From positions 1-5,462 of the forward strand of contig CANQDY010000085.1 in NCBI GenBank assembly GCA_947593895.1: 5,462 nt of DNA, written 5' to 3'. Position numbers and translations under genes: made by a program. The notes beneath the pieces were generated by a model. That model made no database searches, was not told the DNA's origin, and worked only from the letters and a program-made list of their open reading frames with translations. Positions 1 to 5,462 of the stretch are shown here, piece by piece (position 1 is the first letter of the stretch; each line of letters starts with the position of its first letter). Source of the stretch: an uncultured Bacilli bacterium (GTDB lineage Bacteria; Bacillota_I; Bacilli_A; RFN20; CAG-449).

Positions 1-1641
1 AGACAATTCATCCTCTGTATAAGCATAGGTGTTAACATCAAAACTGGTAAAATAACATTGTTCTGGTGATACTACAAAGTCATTACATATAGTTCTAATT
101 CCACTTTCTTGATTTAATTTTAATGAATAAATTTCTGTTGGTTTATCGCTTAATAAAGTATGAGTATCAAAATTATAACTACTTGAGTCATAAGCATTAC
201 TTACAAATTGATAAAAAGTAACCATTCCCAAACTATTCAGATTTATTGTTAAATCAAGTTTATAATATAAATTCTTTATTAAATAGTAATTAGATAATTT
301 TTCAAAAGATCCAGACATTTTAATTTGATTATCATTTTCTTCAAAGTTGAAATCAATCCATTGTTGAGTTGTATTAAAATATGTCAATGAATCAACAACT
401 TTATCTAAGAGAATACTTGAGGAACCAAATGATGTTATAGTTGATATAACCGAACTCCTAAGTTCTGCTTCTTCTCTTGTAATTTGATCCTCTCCATCAC
501 CAATTTCCAAACACTCGGTTGACATTACATCATAATTATTATTTGTATCACAGACTAATGTATAAAATTTATCGTTTTTAATTCCGATATAACCATTTTT
601 AATACTAGAAGTTTTGTCAATATTATCATTATCCATTGTTGTTCTGATTTTACTAATACCATTTTCATATATTTTAAATTCATCGATATAGGTATAATCG
701 CTATTTTTCTTATTTCTTTCTTCTAAGGTTGCACTGACAACACATTCACTTTCAAGAGCAAGAGATGAAGAAATCCTTTGTCTGATATATTCACATGAAT
801 ACTTTTGCTTAGTTAAAGAAGAAAACTTTACACTGCTTATTTTATTGTTATCAGTAACAGCAGATATTGTAATATTCATAATTGGCTTTAATGCAGTCAT
901 TAAACCATTTTCATCAATTGACACGTAATCATCAGCTGATTGATTACTTCTATCATAGGCTACATAAGAAACCCGATTCACTGCATCGCTTGGATTTAAA
1001 ATTGTCGATAATTGAATTGATGAACCAACTTGAATAAGGTAAGTATCTTCACTTTTTAATGTATTTTCCGGAACCACTAATTGAATAGACTCAGCATCCT
1101 CTCCTTTAACATTAATTGTTGCAGTATCTTTAAAATTGCCATCTTCCGAAGTAATTGTTACTATTGTTGTTCCAAGTTTTAATCCTTTAACCATACCACT
1201 ACTACTAACAGAACAAATAGTACTATCACTTACATCAAAACTTACATCTTTAATTGTTGCATCACTTGGATAATATTTCCAAGTTAATTGAGATTCTTGA
1301 TTAATTTGTAAATCAATAGTTTTTAAAATAAAACGCACATTTGTTAAATGAATAATTCCATCATCACTCGAAGAAATTGTACTGGTTGTATCACTGGTTG
1401 TGTCACTAGTTGCCTCACTTGAAAAGTCATCGTTTGATGATTTACTAGATGAAACATCAGAACTAACTAAACTTGATGTACTTTCCAAAGTTGAAGTTTC
1501 TGTAAAACTAGAACTAGTCACTGTTGATGATAAAATTGGTGAAGAAGAATCAATTACCTCACTGCTTGAATTTATTTTTGACTTACAACCAATAAGAGCA
1601 AATATAGATAATACGCCAATGATAATTACTTTTCTTTTCAT
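1..1641 (-). CDS. Ser/Thr-stalk lipoprotein with two BIG2-like Ig domains (3' end outside window)
   Basis: The minus-strand frame is open from ATG at 1641 to the window edge: 547 codons, no stop, so the C-terminus is missing. The start is fixed by GGAG seven bases upstream and by the signal sequence it opens. Residues 1-4 are MKRK, followed by a hydrophobic stretch and the lipobox LIGC with Cys19. This predicts export, lipidation and anchoring on the outer face of the membrane. Residues about 23-93 are mostly Ser/Thr with Asp/Glu, a typical extended stalk. Residues about 99-180 fit a bacterial Ig-like group 2 (BIG2) domain, with YPSDAT, a Val-rich strand, SSSGMVKGLKLGTT and a final TATINVKG. 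Residues about 185-275 look like a second, more diverged copy (NPSDAVNRVSY, then SIDENGLMTALKP). Residues about 276-547 are not recognised; they alternate helix-like and beta-like stretches. BIG2 domains are common in adhesins and surface scaffolds, so adhesion is inferred, not shown. Trp is TGG. Confidence 0.88.
   Translation of the reverse strand, partial: MKRKVIIIGVLSIFALIGCKSKINSSSEVIDSSSPILSSTVTSSSFTETSTLESTSSLVSSDVSSSKSSNDDFSSEATSDTTSDTTSTISSSDDGIIHLTNVRFILKTIDLQINQESQLTWKYYPSDATIKDVSFDVSDSTICSVSSSGMVKGLKLGTTIVTITSEDGNFKDTATINVKGEDAESIQLVVPENTLKSEDTYLIQVGSSIQLSTILNPSDAVNRVSYVAYDRSNQSADDYVSIDENGLMTALKPIMNITISAVTDNNKISSVKFSSLTKQKYSCEYIRQRISSSLALESECVVSATLEERNKKNSDYTYIDEFKIYENGISKIRTTMDNDNIDKTSSIKNGYIGIKNDKFYTLVCDTNNNYDVMSTECLEIGDGEDQITREEAELRSSVISTITSFGSSSILLDKVVDSLTYFNTTQQWIDFNFEENDNQIKMSGSFEKLSNYYLIKNLYYKLDLTINLNSLGMVTFYQFVSNAYDSSSYNFDTHTLLSDKPTEIYSLKLNQESGIRTICNDFVVSPEQCYFTSFDVNTYAYTEDELS
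1381..1416 (-). repeat. Three 12-bp tandem units in the Ser/Thr stalk
   Basis: Three adjacent 12-bp units are read on the plus strand: ACTGGTTGTATC, ACTGGTTGTGTC and ACTAGTTGCCTC. The first two differ at one base; the third is more diverged. In the minus-strand lipoprotein they encode Thr-Ser-Asp-Thr-type tetrads within the stalk (residues about 76-87). The unit length is a multiple of three, so gain or loss of a unit would change stalk length without shifting the frame. Confidence 0.7.
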
Positions 1642-1648
1642 ACTTTAA

Positions 1649-1652
1649 CTCC
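1649..1652 (-). promoter_or_regulatory. Shine-Dalgarno of the lipoprotein gene
   Basis: GGAG on the minus strand lies seven bases (TTAAAGT) before the ATG at 1641, the usual spacing in low-GC Gram-positive bacteria. It decides the start of the lipoprotein gene and agrees with the signal peptide beginning at that ATG. Confidence 0.85.
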
Positions 1653-1657
1653 AAATC

Positions 1658-1676
1658 TTTGTATCTAAGATACAAA
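1658..1676. promoter_or_regulatory. Perfect 19-bp palindrome, candidate operator at the lipoprotein promoter
   Basis: TTTGTATCT, a single central base, then AGATACAAA: nine-base arms with no mismatch. It begins about 10 bases after the -10 hexamer and ends 5 bases before the GGAG, so it covers roughly +4 to +22 of the predicted transcript. That is a classic position for a repressor operator. Size and symmetry suit a dimeric helix-turn-helix regulator (MarR- or GntR-like in form), but the sequence does not identify the regulator. In the mRNA the same bases could fold into an 8-bp hairpin with a 3-base loop close to the ribosome site, a possible alternative or additional role. I saw no second copy in the window. 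Confidence 0.65.
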
Positions 1677-1685
1677 ATTTATTAA

Positions 1686-1694
1686 ATTATAGCA
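1686..1694 (-). promoter_or_regulatory. Extended -10 promoter of the lipoprotein gene
   Basis: On the minus strand, TGC followed directly by TATAAT gives a consensus extended -10 element (TGnTATAAT) 44 bases before the lipoprotein ATG. No good -35 hexamer lies at 16-18 bp; the hexamer at 17 bp is TAGTAA and a TTGTAG sits at 20 bp. This fits extended -10 promoters, which depend less on a -35. Transcription would start near 1679. Recognition by the housekeeping sigma factor is inferred from the consensus match. Confidence 0.75.
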
Positions 1695-1845
1695 ATATCT
1701 GATCCAAATTACTACAAACAATCTACTATTTTGATAAACTTGTTAATCTAAATCTAAAAATAAACATATACCAAATAAGTTTGTTACTATATTAATTGTA
1801 ATGAATATTTTTACTTTTAACTTTTAAATCAATTTCCTAATTAAC

Positions 1846-1874
1846 AAAAAAAGAAGGAGTTTTATCTCCTTCTT
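1846..1874 (-). terminator. Intrinsic terminator of the large surface-protein gene
   Basis: On the minus strand, AAGAAGGAG pairs perfectly with CTCCTTCTT across a 6-base loop (ATAAAA). The T's ending the stem plus the next five make a run of seven. The stem starts 22 bases after the TAA at 1899-1897. The plus strand has no T-run on the other side, so the terminator works in the minus direction only. It separates the large gene from the lipoprotein gene. Confidence 0.93.
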
Positions 1875-1896
1875 AATAATCAATTGTTAGATTGTT

Positions 1897-4800
1897 TTAG
1901 GCTACAAATTCTTCGCAACTAACTGATCCATCATTAGCAAATGTATAAACATTTGTTGCAAATTCACATTCAGTAACAGTCAATGTATTTCCAGATAATA
2001 ACAATTTTACAGTTTTTCCAACTTTGTCACCAGTATTTGTTTTAGTGATTGTTAAAACTAGCACATTTGAAGATTCATCAAATTCACCTGTGAAATTGAA
2101 ATAATATGTTTCACCCGATGAATAGATTGTACCTATAATTTCTGCATCTTCTTCAAATACAATTTTAAGAGAGCATATTCCATTATAATCATCATTGTAT
2201 TGGCCTGTAAATGTATAACCGGCAAATTTAGATAAATTAGCAACAGCAAATGTCCATGCTTCTTTATCAATTGTATAAGTGGTTGTAACTTCTTCAATTG
2301 TAACTTTTATTAATGAACCACTTAAAGTGTATGTACCACTATTTTCATTAAATGTACATACTCCATAACCAGTTAAAACTAATGTATCACCACCGTTATG
2401 GTATGTTCCTTCCATTCCATCTAATACTTGAGTCAAAGTTTTATCTTCAACAGTAAATTTAATATCTTTACCATTAATATTTAACACTAGTGTTGTATCT
2501 TTTTCAAAACTATAAGTACAATTTTCTCCTTCACTTGAATCACGAGTAATTGTTGCGTTTCCATAACCATCTAATACAACAGTTGATTCTACTCCATTAA
2601 TTGAACCAGTGTATGTACCTTCTTTACCATCATTAAATATATATCCATATCTAGTATCATCACTATTTGTTGCTTTAAGTTTTGCAACAACTATATCATC
2701 GGTTTTAATTACTAATTCACTTGTTAATTTCTTTGAAGTAGAACTATAGATATCGCTAAATTCAATTGGGCTATCAGAGAAATCGTAAAATGTTACATCA
2801 GCATAGACAACTTTATTTCTACCATCAGTATAAACATATGCAACTTTTTCTCCAAGAGTAATTTCAGTAATTTTGTTATGACCATCGTTCCAATAAATTG
2901 TTTTAAATGAAGGAGTTAAATCACCTTCAACTTTTACATAAAATGCAAAGTCATCCCAAGACATTGAATCGAAATCTAAAGAACTACCATATTTCGCTAT
3001 TGCAAATACAATTCCATTTTTGGTCTGTTTGACATAAAGATTTTGATTATTATCTAATCTAAGTTTTGAATCTTCTGCATTATAATTATCTTCAGACCAC
3101 TTAGTTGTTACTTTGTCTGTAACCCTTCCATCAGGATGAATTATAAAGTTATAAAGACTATTTGGACTTGATGAGGCTAAACCAAAGTTAGAATGGTCAG
3201 AGTTAAAGCCTTTGAATGTTCCGACATAATATGGAGCATCCTTCCATTGCGCCTCTAATGTAATATTTTCAGTTACTTCACTTTCATTTGTAAAGTCAAC
3301 GCCATTACATTTCCAACCGGTAAAGATATATCCATCTCTAGTAGGTGTAGGTAATGTAATACTTTCTCCATCAGCAATAACGCTCATATCAATGTCGTTT
3401 CCACCTTTAGTATCGAATTTGACAGAATGACCAACAACCCAATTTGCGTATAAAGTGATGTTTTCAGTTATTTTCTTTTGTGTATATGCTTCGGTTAAAT
3501 CTTCATCAACGAACCAACCTTTAAATACATAATAGCCATTTTCTTCATCTCCAACATATGAATTATATGCTGGTTTAGATGGATTATACAACCATGATTC
3601 TTTCCATACAATATCAACTAAACCAGTTGTATCTTCACCATGGCCATTAAATTCATATTTAACGAAGTATTTATTTTCAGTTACAGTTACTTTGCGTTGT
3701 ACTAAATCTAAAGTAAAATCATAGTTACAAGAACTAACCTGATATGCATTTAGTACTAAACCATCTACTCCATCTACTACTGTATATGTGAGTTTTTCTG
3801 TTTCACTATAACCAGTGTAAATTAACTTTCCAGCACCAGAAACATAGAGTTTATATTCTGATCCTTCAACTGTATACACACCTACTTTTTCATCCGTAGT
3901 AACATAATTTGTGCCATCGTAACCAAATGCTCTGATTATTTCTTTATCTTTCTTAATAACAACGGCAAGTTGATTAGTAATATCACCAGTTTCAATTAGG
4001 TTATTATCTAAGTCATATGCATTAACCCCAAATGTTACTTTGCCAGTTAAAGATTCAATAAATATATTAGTTGAAACATCATTAACTGTAACTGTAACAA
4101 AACGATATGCACCAGCATCAAAGTTATTACCACTAATTACACTTTGATAGATTCTATCTGAGCTACCAAGAACATAAATTGAATAATGCGAACTAGTAGT
4201 TAGCTCTTGAGTGTGAGGCATTACAAGTAAGCCTGATGCAGCATCATAATAAGCAACTATTCCATCAGCATTTTCAAATGTACCTTTTGCTTCGTTATAA
4301 GTAAATGTACCATTTGATTTGTTAAAATAATCATATCCTGCAACATAATTTCCTAAAACATCAACTTCTAATTTAATGTTTTCACTAGATGCTGTAGAAA
4401 TATTTGTATTCGCTCCGTATACATCAATACCATAATGAGCACCATATAAAATACATGCATCTTCCTCTGCTAACCATTTAGCATAAACAGTAGTATCAGT
4501 TGTAAATGAAGTTAATTCAGTTACTTTAGAATCTTCACTAAAAGTTTCATCAGTGTACCAACCAATAAAGTAATATCCTTCTTTTGTAGGAGTTTCTAAA
4601 CTAACATATCCATTTAAAATAATATCTGAATTCAGACTACTTCCACCATTAGTATCGTATGACAAAACATTTGTTTTATTTTTGACTGGTGCAACAGTAA
4701 TTATTGCCGAATCCATTTCTTTTCCTGTACCACTATCTTTACGATAGACAAAGGTAATAACATCACCTTCAACAACATCAATAGTAATATCTTTATCAAT

Positions 4801-5462
4801 TAATGTGGTGCCTCCTTGTCTTTCTACAACAGCCACACTATTTTTATAAATTGATAAATAATCGTAAGTACTACCTTCTGAAGATACTTTATAATTAATT
4901 TGAAGCACACCACTAGTTTTTACTGTAAGAGTCATGTTTGCATGGCTCCTATCTATTCCTTTATTTGAGCTAGTAAAGACATTGCCAGCTTGAGTAAATG
5001 GATATTCATCACCATCAAATGGGTTTGAACTTTTTCCCGTTCCATTTGCTTGCAAGTTAACATCATATGTAGCAGTAGAAACTGCAGGTATTTCTTTTGA
5101 TGTAATTACATGATCGTCAACATCTCCACAAACACTACATTTTGAATGTAATTCATAAACATTTTCATCATCATTTTTAACAATACCATATTCATCCATT
5201 GTATGACCAACAGGGTCGGTTGTAATTACAACTTCACCATATTCTGATGTATATGTTACACTTCCTGATTCATCACATTTAGGTGAAATTTCTTCTGTCA
5301 TTTCCCATACACTTGCATCTGATAACTCAGGCAATACTACTGTATCAACATGTGATTTATCATTGTTACATACTCTTTTTGCAGATCCTTTATCTGTTAA
5401 TGTTGGTTCTTCTACAATTTCCCATTCTCCATATGCGTGACCAAGTGGATTAGTTTTAATTT
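1897..5462 (-). CDS. Large modular InlB B-repeat surface protein (5' end outside window)
   Basis: The frame is open from the right edge to TAA at 1899-1897, giving 1187 residues (numbered from the first full codon, 5460-5458). A TTG at 5334 could be called as a start, but the 42 codons before it are open and continue the same repeat pattern, so the true start lies beyond the window. In order: residues 1-128, Trp/Cys repeats ending in a CSVCG motif; about 130-259, a beta-sandwich-like module with SSEGSTYDYLSIY and VYRKDSGTGKEMDSA; 265-329, InlB B-repeat; 330-599, unassigned, including a Gly-x-Tyr/Gly-x-Gly unit at about 527; 600-674 and 679-739, two more InlB B-repeats; 740-947, unassigned; 948-1187, three diverged ~70-residue units. 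There is no LPXTG or C-terminal membrane helix, so any anchor must be N-terminal, or the protein is secreted. InlB B-repeats occur in adhesins and other extracellular proteins, so an adhesin or surface-fibre role is inferred. Signal peptide and regulation are not visible. Confidence 0.9.
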   Translation of the reverse strand, partial: IKTNPLGHAYGEWEIVEEPTLTDKGSAKRVCNNDKSHVDTVVLPELSDASVWEMTEEISPKCDESGSVTYTSEYGEVVITTDPVGHTMDEYGIVKNDDENVYELHSKCSVCGDVDDHVITSKEIPAVSTATYDVNLQANGTGKSSNPFDGDEYPFTQAGNVFTSSNKGIDRSHANMTLTVKTSGVLQINYKVSSEGSTYDYLSIYKNSVAVVERQGGTTLIDKDITIDVVEGDVITFVYRKDSGTGKEMDSAIITVAPVKNKTNVLSYDTNGGSSLNSDIILNGYVSLETPTKEGYYFIGWYTDETFSEDSKVTELTSFTTDTTVYAKWLAEEDACILYGAHYGIDVYGANTNISTASSENIKLEVDVLGNYVAGYDYFNKSNGTFTYNEAKGTFENADGIVAYYDAASGLLVMPHTQELTTSSHYSIYVLGSSDRIYQSVISGNNFDAGAYRFVTVTVNDVSTNIFIESLTGKVTFGVNAYDLDNNLIETGDITNQLAVVIKKDKEIIRAFGYDGTNYVTTDEKVGVYTVEGSEYKLYVSGAGKLIYTGYSETEKLTYTVVDGVDGLVLNAYQVSSCNYDFTLDLVQRKVTVTENKYFVKYEFNGHGEDTTGLVDIVWKESWLYNPSKPAYNSYVGDEENGYYVFKGWFVDEDLTEAYTQKKITENITLYANWVVGHSVKFDTKGGNDIDMSVIADGESITLPTPTRDGYIFTGWKCNGVDFTNESEVTENITLEAQWKDAPYYVGTFKGFNSDHSNFGLASSSPNSLYNFIIHPDGRVTDKVTTKWSEDNYNAEDSKLRLDNNQNLYVKQTKNGIVFAIAKYGSSLDFDSMSWDDFAFYVKVEGDLTPSFKTIYWNDGHNKITEITLGEKVAYVYTDGRNKVVYADVTFYDFSDSPIEFSDIYSSTSKKLTSELVIKTDDIVVAKLKATNSDDTRYGYIFNDGKEGTYTGSINGVESTVVLDGYGNATITRDSSEGENCTYSFEKDTTLVLNINGKDIKFTVEDKTLTQVLDGMEGTYHNGGDTLVLTGYGVCTFNENSGTYTLSGSLIKVTIEEVTTTYTIDKEAWTFAVANLSKFAGYTFTGQYNDDYNGICSLKIVFEEDAEIIGTIYSSGETYYFNFTGEFDESSNVLVLTITKTNTGDKVGKTVKLLLSGNTLTVTECEFATNVYTFANDGSVSCEEFVA
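2005..2619 (-). repeat. Three diverged ~70-residue Gly-x-Tyr/Gly-x-Gly units at the C-terminus
   Basis: Protein-level repeats starting at residues 948 (GTYTGS), 1018 (GTYHNGG) and 1086 (GQYNDD), spaced 70 and 68 residues. The first two share GTY, a short polar stretch, a hydrophobic strand ending in LDGYGN or LTGYGV, then strands ending in ITRD/FTVEDKT or YTIDKEAWT. The third is more diverged: it keeps the opening and strand pattern but lacks the GYG turn. A related unit begins at residue 527 (GVYTVEG... then VSGAGK), between InlB repeats 1 and 2 (about 3676-3882). I do not recognise a named family; a small all-beta module is inferred. Confidence 0.55.
3244..3423 (-). repeat. InlB B-repeat 3
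   Basis: Residues about 680-739 of the large protein: VKFDTKGGNDID, then LPTPTRDGYIFTGWKCNG, then the closing ITLEAQW. It follows repeat 2 after only five residues, forming a tandem pair. The copies differ enough at the DNA level that recent duplication is unlikely. Confidence 0.93.
3439..3663 (-). repeat. InlB B-repeat 2, with a longer middle loop
   Basis: Residues 600-674 of the large protein: VKYEFNGHGED, then PSKPAYNSYVG, then YYVFKGWFVDEDLT and the closing ITLYANW. Length is about 75 residues. The extra residues lie between the first strand and the GWF core, where DEENG and nearby residues replace the usual short PTKEGY turn. The NGHGED opening replaces the usual TNGG. Confidence 0.88.
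4474..4668 (-). repeat. InlB B-repeat 1 (Listeria-Bacteroides repeat)
   Basis: Residues 265-329 of the large protein. The diagnostic features are all present: YDTNGG, then ETPTKEGYYFIGWYTDE, then a Thr-rich turn and the closing TTVYAKW. About 65 residues is normal for the family, whose fold is a small beta-grasp domain. It sits alone, about 270 residues before the other two copies. Confidence 0.93.
5077..5460 (-). repeat. Diverged Trp/Cys surface repeats, about 39 residues each
   Basis: This is a protein-level repeat at residues 1-128 of the large protein. NPLGH (4-8) and DPVGH (82-86) begin equivalent segments 78 residues apart, each preceded by an Ile-x-Thr. Between them WEMTEE (52-57) matches WEIVEE (13-18), and each is followed about eight residues later by Gly-Ser, so the 78-residue period divides into two units of about 39. 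Segments end in LPEL or IPAV. The last unit has a CxxC (Cys108, Cys111, in KCSVCG); the first keeps one Cys (Cys31) in VCNND. The pattern Trp...Pro...Gly...Cys-x-x-Cys-Gly...IPAL is familiar from surface proteins of Firmicutes. The array probably continues upstream of the window. Confidence 0.65.

Noticed and set aside
1400..1648. Plus-strand open frame of 82 codons
   Set aside because: It lies entirely antisense to the start and Ser/Thr stalk of the lipoprotein. Its acidic Ser/Leu/Glu-rich composition is what the reverse complement of Ser/Thr codons gives. I see no Shine-Dalgarno or promoter for it.
1740..1840. AT-rich stretch with TATAAT-like words on either strand
   Set aside because: The matches are what such base composition gives by chance. 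No gene start on the plus strand follows, and the minus strand has a far better promoter nearer the lipoprotein.
1851..1859. AAGAAGGAG on the plus strand as a Shine-Dalgarno
   Set aside because: It is one arm of the terminator stem. The only nearby plus-strand start (TTG near 1884) is followed at once by TAG.
3244..4668. InlB B-repeats as evidence for a Listeria internalin
   Set aside because: I see no leucine-rich repeats or GW modules, and the B-repeat is spread widely across Firmicutes, Bacteroidetes and Mollicutes relatives. The gene name inlB is not justified.
5332..5334. TTG as the start codon of the large surface protein
   Set aside because: The frame is open to the window edge and the repeat pattern continues through the TTG, so it is an internal Leu codon.
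1..5462. UGA=Trp genetic code (Mycoplasma-type)
   Set aside because: Both long frames use TGG for Trp and contain no in-frame TGA in about 1730 codons.

Overview
The window is AT-rich bacterial DNA. It carries parts of two large, co-directional genes on the minus strand, both for predicted cell-surface proteins, plus the 255 bp between them. Trp is encoded only by TGG, the visible stop is TAA, and neither long frame contains an in-frame TGA. The standard code therefore fits, and the UGA=Trp code of Mycoplasma/Spiroplasma does not. Low GC, a Gram-positive-type lipobox, a GGAG Shine-Dalgarno, InlB-type B-repeats and BIG2-type Ig domains together suggest a low-GC Firmicute or Acholeplasma/RF39-like member of the Bacilli, probably host- or gut-associated. 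That placement is inferred from composition and protein families only; the window has no taxonomic marker gene.

Reading in the direction of transcription (high to low coordinates), bases 5462 to 1897 are the C-terminal 1187 codons of a very large modular surface protein. Its 5' end lies outside the window. In order it has Trp/Cys-containing short repeats, a beta-sandwich-like module, one InlB B-repeat, a long unassigned beta-rich stretch with a Gly-x-Tyr...Gly-x-Gly unit, two more InlB B-repeats, another unassigned stretch, and three diverged units of about 70 residues ending at the stop. There is no LPXTG motif or C-terminal membrane anchor. A strong intrinsic terminator (1846-1874) follows the stop.

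The intergenic region then holds an extended -10 promoter (TGC-TATAAT), a perfect 19-bp palindrome at about the expected transcription start, and a Shine-Dalgarno 7 nt before an ATG. From 1641 to the left edge runs a second gene, open for 547 codons and cut off at its 3' end. It encodes a lipoprotein with a lipobox Cys at residue 19, a long Ser/Thr-rich stalk, two BIG2-like Ig domains and an unrecognised C-terminal domain.

The two genes look like separate transcription units: a terminator closes one, and the next has its own promoter and likely operator. Both probably act outside the cell, in adhesion or as surface scaffolds. No enzyme, defence system, mobile element, RNA gene or CRISPR array is visible. 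The least explained items are the palindrome at the lipoprotein promoter, the recurring ~70-residue Gly-x-Tyr/Gly-x-Gly unit, and the lipoprotein's C-terminal domain.
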